DNA from: Gammaproteobacteria bacterium 42_54_T18
GTDB taxonomy: Bacteria; Pseudomonadota; Gammaproteobacteria; Pseudomonadales; Ketobacteraceae
DNA: 64,000 nucleotides
Direction of reading: 5' to 3'
Assembly (NCBI GenBank): GCA_002163245.1
Contig: MAAL01000109.1
Location: forward strand, 1-64,000
Shown here one piece after another: positions 7,313 through 15,423 of this stretch; the stretch's first letter is position 1, and each line of letters starts with the position of its first letter. The translations under genes were made by a program, and so were the position numbers. The notes under the pieces were generated by a model. That model did not search any database. It saw only the letters and a program-made list of their open reading frames with translations, and had not been told where the DNA came from.

Positions 7313-9441
7313 TATATTAGGCCTAATAGGGAACTAAGAGAAACAAGTTGAAAAACGTCTTTTAGAACGAGTCGCATTTTTTCTATGCTACTTTCGCTTT
7401 TATTGGGAATATACACCGTGTCACCTGCTCGTAATACAGGAAGGTCATTAAAAGACGCGGTGCGGCTGAACTTTGACAAATCAAAAGTTTGCGCTTGGTC
7501 TTTACAGCAGGATAAATTTACAACCGTAATTTTTTGATGATATGCATTCGCGCTTGTACCTCCGGCCTGGGCAAGAAGGTCCAAAATTGTCATTGAGTCA
7601 TTAAATCGATATCGTCCGGGTTTATTAATTGCGCCAAGAACACGAATGGTTGATTCTTTGCTGTTCTCAATCCAAATTCTATCTTTTTCAGGGATATAAA
7701 TAGTATCGCCAGTTTTTACCTGAGGTAATATTGCTTCATCACCTGTCTCAAAATAGAGAGCAAGATTTATCCTGCTCACTAGGGCATGCCCTTTGTCCCT
7801 ATGACTTACTCTTATACTGTGAAGGTCTGCGTTGCGTGTGGGTCCATCCGCTGCTGAAAGAATATCAAGAAAATTCATCGAATCGGTAAACCTATATCTT
7901 CCTGGTGCTCCAACTTGGCCAAAAATATAAATAGATTTATCTGATGCTTGTCTTACCCATTGTACTTTATTATCGCTAGGATCTTGTGGTAAGTCGTGAA
8001 CTCGAACAATAGCTCCTGCTTGCAATGTGGGTAATTTGGAGTCATCTTTTCCTTGGTTAATAAAATTATCTAAATTAAATACAGTATGCTTTTTTTCTCC
8101 TTTATTGCTAGAGGTTACAATTTCGATATTAGTGGTGTCTGCTTTTCTAGTAGGCCCGCCAACGTGTGCTAGAAGATCAATAAGCGACATTTCTTGAGAC
8201 CATTCCACGCGCCCGGGTCTTACCACTGAGCCGATTATGCGAACGGTTCGATTAGGTGGCAATTTTAGCCATGATTTTTCATTAAAATCAGTTTTTTCTG
8301 GTACAAATATGGCATCGCCTGGATTTATTTCGGGGGGAAGTCCTGGTACTGAGCCCTCTGTGTAGCCGGTTAGATCGAATGGGTGTACTGTACCATCAGA
8401 TTTGATGATGCGTATTTGACGAGATTCAGCAAATCGAGTTGGTCCTCCGGCGTTTGCCAATATATCCATAAAGGTAGCTCCTTTTTTTCCCTCAAAGGCA
8501 CCGGGTCGTGATACTTCACCCATGACATAAACCATATTAGACCCACTTTTTATTTCTTCTTCTTGTTTAGGTATAAAAATTGTCGCGCCCCTGGTTATCA
8601 GGGGTAGGAGTGAGTTGTCGCCAGTATCAAGATATTTTTTCAGGTTAAATAGCTTCGGGTTCCCTTGGGTAATGACCCTAATTTGTTCAACGCCAGCAAA
8701 ACGTGTAACGCCCCCGGCTCTCATGAGAAGATCAATAAGGTTGATAGACCTTCGATGGGAAAAGCTACCAGGGCTATTCACTTCACCAAATACTTTAATC
8801 GCATCCTTGTCTTCTGCAGCATCACCGGAATCAGCGACTTTGAGTGGATCAAATTCCATTTCTACATTGCCAGTAATGGGCGATGAAGGAACAAAAATAA
8901 TATCCAATGAGTTAAGGCTTGGTAGCGCTTTCATTGAACCTGTATCTAGGTATTGTTTATAGTTAAAATCTTGTGTAAGGCCGTCACGAATCAATTGAAT
9001 TCGGTCAAGTTGAGCACCTGACCGTAAACCACCAGCAGCATGTAGTGCCAGTTGAATACTGCTGCTAGCGGAAAGGGTGTATTCACCGGGACTTTTTACA
9101 TAACCATGAACCGTTACAATCATCTGTTTTTTATATACATAGATATGCAGGTTACTAACATCTTTGAAAGCAGAGGAAAGGTGTTCAGAAACCACCTGTT
9201 GAAGTTCATTTTCGGTTAGCCCTGCAACGAATACGGCATTAATTTCAGGGAGAATAATACGACCCTGTTTGTCTACATCAAATGGGGGTTGAAGTGAATC
9301 TTCTCCAGGTAGGGAAATCTTTATTTGATCACCTATTTGAACCCTGTATCCATTAGCGTGTATTGTTTGAAAACAAGAAAGGAAGAATACGAAAAATACG
9401 ATTATTCTTAGCAATGTTATATCGTTGTATGGTAGGCGCAT
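7312..9441 (-). CDS. Multi-SLBB outer-membrane polysaccharide export protein (SypC/Wza-like)
   Basis: Protein of 709 residues with an N-terminal signal peptide ending near HANG. A Poly_export domain follows (YRVQIGDQIKISLPGED). Then come six SLBB repeats, each opening with a variant of V-x-G-x-V-x-x-P-G: VHGYVKSPGEY, VFGEVNSPGSF, VMGEVSRPGAF, IIGSVVRPGRV, IFGQVGAPGRY and VLGAINKPGRY. A hydrophobic C-terminal helix follows. Wza has three periplasmic domains, so this is a long version with an extended periplasmic tower. It should form the export channel in the outer membrane. No lipobox Cys is visible. The gene has a good ribosome-binding site (TTGGGG). It sits between the OmpA lipoprotein and CpsD-like genes as in syp. 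Confidence 0.92.
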   Translation of the reverse strand: MRLPYNDITLLRIIVFFVFFLSCFQTIHANGYRVQIGDQIKISLPGEDSLQPPFDVDKQGRIILPEINAVFVAGLTENELQQVVSEHLSSAFKDVSNLHIYVYKKQMIVTVHGYVKSPGEYTLSASSSIQLALHAAGGLRSGAQLDRIQLIRDGLTQDFNYKQYLDTGSMKALPSLNSLDIIFVPSSPITGNVEMEFDPLKVADSGDAAEDKDAIKVFGEVNSPGSFSHRRSINLIDLLMRAGGVTRFAGVEQIRVITQGNPKLFNLKKYLDTGDNSLLPLITRGATIFIPKQEEEIKSGSNMVYVMGEVSRPGAFEGKKGATFMDILANAGGPTRFAESRQIRIIKSDGTVHPFDLTGYTEGSVPGLPPEINPGDAIFVPEKTDFNEKSWLKLPPNRTVRIIGSVVRPGRVEWSQEMSLIDLLAHVGGPTRKADTTNIEIVTSSNKGEKKHTVFNLDNFINQGKDDSKLPTLQAGAIVRVHDLPQDPSDNKVQWVRQASDKSIYIFGQVGAPGRYRFTDSMNFLDILSAADGPTRNADLHSIRVSHRDKGHALVSRINLALYFETGDEAILPQVKTGDTIYIPEKDRIWIENSKESTIRVLGAINKPGRYRFNDSMTILDLLAQAGGTSANAYHQKITVVNLSCCKDQAQTFDLSKFSRTASFNDLPVLRAGDTVYIPNKSESSIEKMRLVLKDVFQLVSLSSLLGLI

Positions 9442-9470
9442 ATAATATCCCCAACAAAAAGTGAGTAGTA

Positions 9471-10304
9471 TTATTCTTTGTTTATAGTGCTAGCAATCGG
9501 AGAAATATTCATTGGGATGATATCAATCCTGACTCGACGATTTACTAATCTTATATGTGACGCATTACCCTCAAATAGGGGGCTTTCTTCACCCATTTCA
9601 TCATAGTGAATTCGCGTTTTTTCTATACCAAATATATTAAGATAACGGCCAACCATTTTTGCTCGATTTAGCGCAAGTTTGTGGTTGTATATATTGGTAC
9701 CTTCGGTATCCGCATGTCCGGTTATATTGATATTCAGATTTGGAGCGATTTTTAATAGAGCAGCCGCTTCAGATAGTCGTCCAACATATTTTGGATTTAG
9801 TTCAGATGAGTCGGTTGCAAATTGATTGTCGCTATTGAGGATACTCGTAATATCAGCAATATTATTCTTGTAATCAGTAACTGGCGTCGCTATTTTCGGT
9901 TGAGATTTTTTGAACGGAAGGCGACAAAGCCCTCTACTTGTGACGTAGTTGAGTTGTCGCTCTAATCTCGCGAGAATGCCTCGTTGTACAATAAGGTCGT
10001 TGGCTGCATCGTAATGAAGTTCGCCCACTACTTCCCTTTCGATGCGATGTTGTCGTTGCTTTGATTGTAAAACCGTCGCTGGGAAGCAGAGTTCTGCCCC
10101 TTCGAGAACAAGCATGTCGAGGTGTCGGCTGGTCAGTTCTAAGTCGAACCTAAGGCCGTGTTCTGGCCCAAGAGCTTCGTGAGCCATGACAGGGGAGATA
10201 TTGCCAATATTATGTTCTGCCATGCCCCCAAAACCTTGTTTAGGCCAATATGAGCAACCGGGTAGGCACATTATGAGGATAAGGAGTTGAATCAAACGGT
10301 ACAT
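9471..10304 (-). CDS. OmpA-family lipoprotein (SypB-like)
   Basis: Protein of 277 residues with a lipoprotein signal peptide (lipobox LPGC, Cys near residue 16) and a C-terminal OmpA peptidoglycan-binding domain: INITGHADTEGTNIYN, then LALNRAKMVGRYL and RLVNRRVRIDI. The middle is unassigned. It should sit in the outer membrane and hold the cell wall near the export machinery. The ORF overlaps the end of the upstream STAS gene by 13 bp, so translation is probably coupled. Its place between STAS and SLBB genes matches SypB. Confidence 0.88.
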   Translation of the reverse strand: MYRLIQLLILIMCLPGCSYWPKQGFGGMAEHNIGNISPVMAHEALGPEHGLRFDLELTSRHLDMLVLEGAELCFPATVLQSKQRQHRIEREVVGELHYDAANDLIVQRGILARLERQLNYVTSRGLCRLPFKKSQPKIATPVTDYKNNIADITSILNSDNQFATDSSELNPKYVGRLSEAAALLKIAPNLNINITGHADTEGTNIYNHKLALNRAKMVGRYLNIFGIEKTRIHYDEMGEESPLFEGNASHIRLVNRRVRIDIIPMNISPIASTINKE

Positions 10305-10648
10305 TGGTTATCGCCTGATGATTGCGTATGGTCTGTACTAAAGCTAATGGGGATAGCGCTGCCAACGCGTAGTAGCTCCATCAGCTCTTTTGGTTGCCCG
10401 TGAACACCACGTATTACCAGCGTCTGTTGTTGTGCTTTGAGGCGTTTAAAAAGGTAAACAATGGCCCCTATGCCAGAGGAGTCAATAAACTCAACATTAT
10501 TTAGGTCAAGTAATACATTATTGTTTTGAACTGATGACACTATTTCTTCAAGTGTTGGTTTAATTTGGCTGCAACCATAGGCATCCATCTCTCCAGAAAG
10601 AGAAAGTATTAGGTCGCCGTTAGCTGAGAAGGTTGATTGCTGTTGCAT
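10292..10648 (-). CDS. STAS-domain anti-sigma-factor-antagonist-like protein (SypA-like)
   Basis: STAS protein of 118 residues from the chosen ATG. The core reads LSLSGEMDAYG, then LDLNNVEFIDSSGIGAIVYLF, with the phosphorylatable Ser in DSSG. The frame is open to an ATG at 10696, but that ATG lies inside the sigma-54 promoter. The ATG at 10648 follows AAGGTG at good spacing, so it is the start. In V. fischeri SypA is the target of SypE; here a SypE-like protein is the last product of the same operon. I infer a serine-phosphorylation switch that sets polysaccharide output after transcription. Confidence 0.9.
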   Translation of the reverse strand: MQQQSTFSANGDLILSLSGEMDAYGCSQIKPTLEEIVSSVQNNNVLLDLNNVEFIDSSGIGAIVYLFKRLKAQQQTLVIRGVHGQPKELMELLRVGSAIPISFSTDHTQSSGDNQCTV

Positions 10649-10684
10649 GATATGCACCTTATGTTTTAAAGATACATAAGTGAA

Positions 10685-10700
10685 TGCAGGTACCATGCCA
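10685..10700 (-). promoter_or_regulatory. Sigma-54 promoter of the STAS/OmpA/SLBB operon
   Basis: Minus strand TGGCATGGTACCTGCA: GG and GC are 10 bp apart, with a strong -24 element. The expected start is near 10674, about 26 bases ahead of the ATG at 10648. This promoter rules out the longer start at 10696. Confidence 0.78.
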
Positions 10701-10772
10701 GCAAAGAAATGGTTTTAAATTATAATAAAATCAACGATATAGGTCGCTTGGAGTTGGGGTAATCTGCGTATT

Positions 10773-10800
10773 TTGCGTTTTGCAATTCCATTTGCAAATG
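10773..10800 (+). promoter_or_regulatory. LuxO-like upstream activator boxes
   Basis: TTGCG-TTT-TGCAA (10773-10785) has 9 of 10 matches to TTGCA-N3-TGCAA. A second palindrome, CATTTGCAAATG, follows at 10789-10800. They lie about 105 bp upstream of the expected start of the minus-strand sigma-54 promoter at 10685-10700. The IS21 insertion begins 26 bp further upstream, so the control region is intact. Confidence 0.6.
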
Positions 10801-10825
10801 TCCCATTGGAATGTTAGGGATATAT

Positions 10826-10920
10826 TGCATATTGCGGACTAAAATGATCACCCTCTGCGATCCAAAGTGATCACCTCTTGCAGTTGAGCGTGATCACTCT
10901 TTGCAATTAAAAATGATCAC
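10826..10920 (+). repeat. 23-bp-period terminal repeats of the IS21 element
   Basis: TGATCAC occurs at 10845, 10868, 10891 and 10914, exactly every 23 bp, inside partly conserved 23-bp units. At the right end TGATCAC at 13410 and CGATCAT at 13432 continue the pattern in reverse. These are presumably transposase-binding sites. From 10921 to 11049 two more TGATCA copies occur and nothing else is recognised. Confidence 0.75.
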
Positions 10921-11049
10921 TTTTAAGTAGTTAACGCAGAGAGTGATCAAGTAACTGAAAACACTGATCACGTTCAATCGCAGACCCTTCCTACGCATTG
11001 ATTTTATTGATTTCTAGCGTTGTATGCTTCGTGCTTTTGCGCCGAGGGT

Positions 11050-12597
11050 ATGATGCCAAACAAGAGATTAGCAATGCGACACACAAAAGAGATCCTTCGC
11101 CTCAAATTTGAAGCGAAGCTCAGTCACCGAAAAATCGCCCGCAGCCTCAATATTGGCGTTGGCACTGTGTCACTTTATAGCCGACGAGCAACAGAAGTTG
11201 GTCTATCGTGGCCTTTGTCGCCAGGTATGAGTGATAACGACCTGGAGCAACTCCTCTTTCCCGCAGCAGTGGTCAGAGGTCGTCACGGCCGCATCGAGCC
11301 TGACTGCGCGTTAATCCACCAGGAGCTTAAGCGCAAAGGCGTTACCCGGCAGCTGTTATGGGAAGAGTACAAACAAGCGCATGGCAATGCGGGTTATCAG
11401 TTATCGCAGTACTGTGGTTATTATCGGGATTGGCTCACCAAGCAAAAACGATCGATGAGGCGTATACATCAAGCTGGCGAGAAACTGTTTGTTGATTACA
11501 GCGGTGCAACGATGCCTATCGTCAACCCTGATACGGGTGAAATACGTTCAGCAGAGATATTTGTTGCGACGCTAGGTGCAAGCAATTACACCTTTGCGAT
11601 GGCCTCCTGGTCACAAAGAAAAGCCGACTGGATTGATGCTCACGTCAAAGCATTTGAGTTCTTCGGAGGTGTTCCAGAAATTGTTGTACCCGACCAATTA
11701 CGAAGTGCTGTCAGTAAGCCGTGTCGTTACGAGCCGGTGATAAACGCCAGTTATCAACACATGGCGTCACATTATAAAACCGCAATCATTCCCGCCAGAC
11801 CACTCAAACCCAAGGATAAAGCAAAAGCAGAAAACGCAGTGCTTATTGTGCAGCGCTGGATCTTAGCGAGACTACGTCATCAAACGTTCTTCACGCTCGC
11901 AGACCTTAACATCACCATTAAAATTTTACTGGATGACCTCAATCAACGACCCTTCAAAAAGTTACCGGGAAGCCGTTTAAGCCAGTTTGAATTGTTAGAC
12001 AAACCAGCACTCAGAGCGTTACCCGACAAGCCTTACGAATATATCGAATTCAAGCTGGCAAGGATCAATATTGATTACCATTTTGAGTTTGATAAGCATT
12101 ATTACTCCGTGCCTCACAACCTTGTCAAAAGTCAGGTAGAAATACAGGCCACCCGGGACGGTGTGGCTGTATTTTTTAAAGGTGAACAGGTGGCTAGACA
12201 CCCAAGAAGTCAGCGCCTGGGCGGTTTCACTACCGATGCCAACGATATGCCTGAAGCACACAAACGGCATCAAGCCTGGACTCCAGAAAAGTTAATCAGT
12301 TGGGCTAAACGTATAGGTACATCAACCCAAGAACTTGTGACTGCATTACTTCAAAAAAAGAGGCACCCAGAGCAAGCATATCGTGCGTGCCTGGGGTTGC
12401 TCAACCTATCTAAGCAATACACACCAGCAAGGTTAGAGGCTGCATGTCAGCGTGCGTTGCATATCAACGAGCCAAAGCTTAAGAATGTTAAATTGATCCT
12501 TGAAAGCAATATGGATCAACTGCCATTGCCTCTCGCCCAGCAAAAAAACAACACCGAAACTCATCACAATGTTCGTGGCTCGGATTACTACCACTAA
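11050..12597 (+). CDS. istA: IS21-family transposase IstA
   Basis: DDE transposase of about 515 residues. An N-terminal helix-turn-helix (HTKEILRLKFEAKLSHRKIA) is followed by an rve core with catalytic residues in KLFVDYSGATM (D), EIVVPDQLRS (D) and KAKAENAVL (E). The frame is open from a TTG at 11020; the ATG at 11050 or the adjacent ATG at 11053, just after GAGGG, is more likely. It is followed 21 bp later by istB. Length and domain order are normal, so it is probably functional. Confidence 0.9.
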   Translation: MMPNKRLAMRHTKEILRLKFEAKLSHRKIARSLNIGVGTVSLYSRRATEVGLSWPLSPGMSDNDLEQLLFPAAVVRGRHGRIEPDCALIHQELKRKGVTRQLLWEEYKQAHGNAGYQLSQYCGYYRDWLTKQKRSMRRIHQAGEKLFVDYSGATMPIVNPDTGEIRSAEIFVATLGASNYTFAMASWSQRKADWIDAHVKAFEFFGGVPEIVVPDQLRSAVSKPCRYEPVINASYQHMASHYKTAIIPARPLKPKDKAKAENAVLIVQRWILARLRHQTFFTLADLNITIKILLDDLNQRPFKKLPGSRLSQFELLDKPALRALPDKPYEYIEFKLARINIDYHFEFDKHYYSVPHNLVKSQVEIQATRDGVAVFFKGEQVARHPRSQRLGGFTTDANDMPEAHKRHQAWTPEKLISWAKRIGTSTQELVTALLQKKRHPEQAYRACLGLLNLSKQYTPARLEAACQRALHINEPKLKNVKLILESNMDQLPLPLAQQKNNTETHHNVRGSDYYH

Positions 12598-12618
12598 CTT
12601 CAAAAGAGGAAGTTCACC

Positions 12619-13377
12619 ATGTTAGAAACACAAAGCCTACAACAACTGCGACAGTTGAAATTAACCGGTTTAGCCGATGCCTTAGAAATGCAATTTAACC
12701 AACCCAACACCTATGACGGCCTTAGTTTCGTGGAACGCATTGGACTAGCGGTTCAGCAGGAAGTGACGTCTCGAAATGACAAGCGTCTACAGCGCTTACT
12801 CAAGGCTGCCAGATTCAAAACGCCCGCACGACTAGAGGATGTCGATTACAGTCACTCTCGCGGCTTAAAACAAAGCACGGTTGCCGGTTTGCAGAACAGC
12901 GACTGGATTACTAGAAACCAAAATCTTGTTATTACGGGGCCAACAGGATGTGGAAAAACCTATTTAGCATGCGCTTTAGGCCATCACGCCTGCCACCAAG
13001 GCTATCGGGTACGATATTACAGAGCGACTAGATTGTTCGAGCAACTAACGATATCTCATGGTGATGGCAGCTATCTCAAGTTGCTTGCCCAAATTGCTAA
13101 AATGGATGTGTTAATCATTGATGACTGGGGGCTTGAACCACTGGCCCAAAGCCAAAAGAATGATTTGCTAGAAATCATGGAAGACCGGCATAACAGTAAA
13201 TCGACTATCTTCACAAGCCAATTACCGTTAACAAAATGGCATGAATTTATTGACGATCCAACTCTGGCTGACGCCACTCTTGATCGGTTGCTTCACAACG
13301 CCCATAAACTCAAATTAAAAGGGGAATCTATGAGAAAACTGCTAACAACATTGACGGAAGGTGATCACTTAACGTAA
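12619..13377 (+). CDS. istB: IS21-family helper ATPase IstB
   Basis: AAA+ ATPase of 252 residues, normal length for IstB. Walker A is VITGPTGCGKTYLACAL and Walker B is VLIIDDWGLEPL. It assembles on DNA and directs IstA to its target. A ribosome-binding site (AAGAGGAAG) lies just before the ATG. It is co-transcribed with istA and ends 79 bp before the right end of the element. Confidence 0.92.
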   Translation: MLETQSLQQLRQLKLTGLADALEMQFNQPNTYDGLSFVERIGLAVQQEVTSRNDKRLQRLLKAARFKTPARLEDVDYSHSRGLKQSTVAGLQNSDWITRNQNLVITGPTGCGKTYLACALGHHACHQGYRVRYYRATRLFEQLTISHGDGSYLKLLAQIAKMDVLIIDDWGLEPLAQSQKNDLLEIMEDRHNSKSTIFTSQLPLTKWHEFIDDPTLADATLDRLLHNAHKLKLKGESMRKLLTTLTEGDHLT

Positions 13378-13460
13378 AAAGAAGACTCGTGATGCTTAGG
13401 AAGAATAAGTGATCACTTTCAATCGCAGAGAGCGATCATTTTTAGCGAAATACGCATATA

Positions 13461-15395
13461 TTATTGGCCCTTGCCTAAAAGCATTACGGAAATAGTCCGA
13501 ATAATGATGCCAGTGTCCATTTTAATCCAACCGTAGAGTGAGCTTATTGCGAGAGCGTAGCTGTGATCAAATCCAACTTTTGAACGAACATCGTCAATGT
13601 TGGAATCATATCCTTGGTTAACTTGTGCTAGACCGGTTATTCCAGGCATAACTTCATAGGTTCTTTCTGAGAAAAAGGGGATTTCATTTTCAAGTTTTTT
13701 GTAAAACCCTGGGCGTTCTGGGCGGGGTCCAATGATGGACATTTGCCCTAGTAATACATTAAAAAATTGCGGTAATTCATCAATCCGTGTTTTACGCATA
13801 AATGTACCAAATGTGGTGATACGAGGGTCATTTATGGATGCCCATTGTGCACCTCCCGTTTTTTCTGCATTTACAATCATTGTCCTAAATTTTATCATAT
13901 TAAATAACACAGTTTTATGGGGGCGGGCTTGGCCGATACGTAGTTGAGTAAAAAAAACAGGGCCGGGTGAATCAAGTTTTATAAAAATCGCGACAATTGG
14001 GAAGAAAGGTAATGCTAAGGCTAGGCTAAGTGTGGAAAATACTATATCAAATACCCGTTTCATTTTTCTAATATACGGGTCTAGAGTATGTGCTTTGAAT
14101 AATGCATTATTTTGGTTTTGGTTTTGGTCTTGGTCTTGGTCTTGGTCTTGGTCTTGGTCTTGGTCTTGGTCTTGGTCTTGGTCTTGGTCTTGGTCTTGGT
14201 CTTGGTCTTGACGGCGAGATTTTTTCCAAGGGCCTGAGTTGACGCGAAATATAAAACGAACAATACCCTTAAGGCAGGTTAAGTGACCATTTATTAGATA
14301 CGTCAATGAAGTAACGATCTTATTTGAGCTCTCCGAAGGAAATAGAATGCCGAAAAAACCGATAGCATAAGCAATTAATTGAAGGGAAAAGGCCAAAAAC
14401 ATAATTGAACTGCTAAAAGATAACATTAGAGATCCAAAAAATGTGTAGATCATCAGGAAAGGCATAAATACTCGCAACGCTTTTCCTGAAAAGAAGGTAA
14501 AAGCGATTCCTTTGTACTTTGGTGATATTAGATGCTTGAGCCTCCATAATTGTTGCAAATTACCTGCAGCGATGCGTAACCTTCTTTTATTTTCCATGGT
14601 GTCATCGGTCATTTCCATTTCCAGCGCATTAATATCGGGTTCATAATCAGATCGATATCCTTTCGAAACAATAGACATAGGTAGTATAAAGTCGTCGTTT
14701 ATAGTATCAGGAGATAGCTCTTCAAATAGTGCTCGCCTGAAAAGGTAAAGTGCGCCATGAGCACCCAGTGTTGATCCCAGAGACGCCTCACCTAATTTAA
14801 TATTACTTTGGTATTCCCAGTACGTTGCCTCTCCATCTGATCCTGGGTATAGGACTTGATAATGACTATTAAGAACACCAATTTTATCGTCACTAAATCG
14901 ATCGGCCGCAATAAGGAGGGAATCAATTGAAATAATGGCTGATACGTCTGATAACGCGACTAATTCTGAATTAGACTGGGAGATTAGCTCATTAATAACC
15001 GCAACTTTACCTCGGTTTTTATTGAAATTGAGAATACTTATATCTAAGTGTGAGCACTCGGCTTCACTAGCGGTACTGATTGCCAATTGATAGGTGTTAT
15101 CGGAGCACCCGTCACAGCCGATGATAACTTTCAGGCGATTCTCGGGGTAGTCCAATGATGCGATATTACGTATTTTTTCAGAAATCCATTTTTCTTCATT
15201 ACAAGCTGGAATAATTAAACTGATTGTTGGCAATAAATTATCGTCAGTAGAAGAATTGTATTTTCGACTATTACGATTTTTCTTTTTGTCCTCATCATTC
15301 TTGAAAAATTTAAGAAGTAGTGGATATCCAATATGGTGATAAACAATTAGAAATCCGAAAAATAGGGTAGTAATTAGTAATATTGAAGTATTCAT
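13461..15395 (-). CDS. GT2 glycosyltransferase fused to initiating sugar transferase (SypQ::SypR-like)
   Basis: Protein of 644 residues. An N-terminal membrane helix is followed by a GT2 domain (SLIIPACNEEKWIS, GCDGCSDNT, LSDVSAIIS) and further membrane helices to about residue 385. A linker follows made of repeated Gln-Asp, ending in Gln-Asn (near 395-430). The last 210 residues are a phosphoglycosyl transferase of the WbaP/WcaJ C-terminal type: MKRVFDIVFS, FKLDSPGPVFFTQ-like segment, FRTM, RKTRIDELPQFFNVL, GPRPERP and PGITGLAQV. The second part should start the repeat unit on undecaprenyl phosphate. In V. fischeri SypQ and SypR are separate neighbours; here they are one frame. It is the last gene of its operon, and an IS21 element abuts its stop. 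Confidence 0.88.
   Translation of the reverse strand: MNTSILLITTLFFGFLIVYHHIGYPLLLKFFKNDEDKKKNRNSRKYNSSTDDNLLPTISLIIPACNEEKWISEKIRNIASLDYPENRLKVIIGCDGCSDNTYQLAISTASEAECSHLDISILNFNKNRGKVAVINELISQSNSELVALSDVSAIISIDSLLIAADRFSDDKIGVLNSHYQVLYPGSDGEATYWEYQSNIKLGEASLGSTLGAHGALYLFRRALFEELSPDTINDDFILPMSIVSKGYRSDYEPDINALEMEMTDDTMENKRRLRIAAGNLQQLWRLKHLISPKYKGIAFTFFSGKALRVFMPFLMIYTFFGSLMLSFSSSIMFLAFSLQLIAYAIGFFGILFPSESSNKIVTSLTYLINGHLTCLKGIVRFIFRVNSGPWKKSRRQDQDQDQDQDQDQDQDQDQDQDQDQDQDQNQNQNNALFKAHTLDPYIRKMKRVFDIVFSTLSLALALPFFPIVAIFIKLDSPGPVFFTQLRIGQARPHKTVLFNMIKFRTMIVNAEKTGGAQWASINDPRITTFGTFMRKTRIDELPQFFNVLLGQMSIIGPRPERPGFYKKLENEIPFFSERTYEVMPGITGLAQVNQGYDSNIDDVRSKVGFDHSYALAISSLYGWIKMDTGIIIRTISVMLLGKGQ
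14111..14206 (-). repeat. In-frame hexanucleotide repeat encoding the Gln-Asp/Asn linker
   Basis: Sixteen tandem hexamers on the plus strand: three TTTGGT then thirteen CTTGGT. Read on the minus strand they encode alternating Gln and Asn/Asp. The unit is six bases, so gain or loss of copies changes only the linker length between the GT2 and sugar-transferase parts and never the frame. Confidence 0.95.
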
Positions 15396-15423
15396 GATTG
15401 TCTCCGAGGCTCTAAATTATTTT

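Larger units (their letters stand above)
10826..13456 (+). mobile_element. Complete IS21-family insertion sequence
   Basis: Element of 2,631 bp with imperfect terminal inverted repeats of about 50 bp: left TGCATATTGCGGACTAAAAT, right (reversed) TGCGTATTTCGCTAAAAAT, both running on into TGATC repeats. The 5-bp sequence TATAT occurs directly outside both ends (10821-10825 and 13457-13461), the expected target duplication. It carries istA and istB. It lies between the GT2/sugar-transferase gene, whose stop codon begins at the right target repeat, and the STAS operon promoter. Confidence 0.9.

Noticed and set aside
10765-10777. TGCGTATTTTGCG as the left end of the IS21 element
   Set aside because: It resembles the right terminal sequence, but only TGCATATTGCGG at 10826 aligns over about 50 bp with the right end and has the TATAT duplication outside it. 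The 10765 sequence is better explained as part of the activator-box region.
14111-14206. CRISPR-like or spacer array
   Set aside because: The units are six bases without spacers and keep the reading frame of a coding region; it is a simple tandem repeat.
14081-14263. Lys-Thr-repeat open frame
   Set aside because: It is the hexanucleotide repeat read in another frame on the same strand as the GT2/sugar-transferase gene; no start signal or family match.
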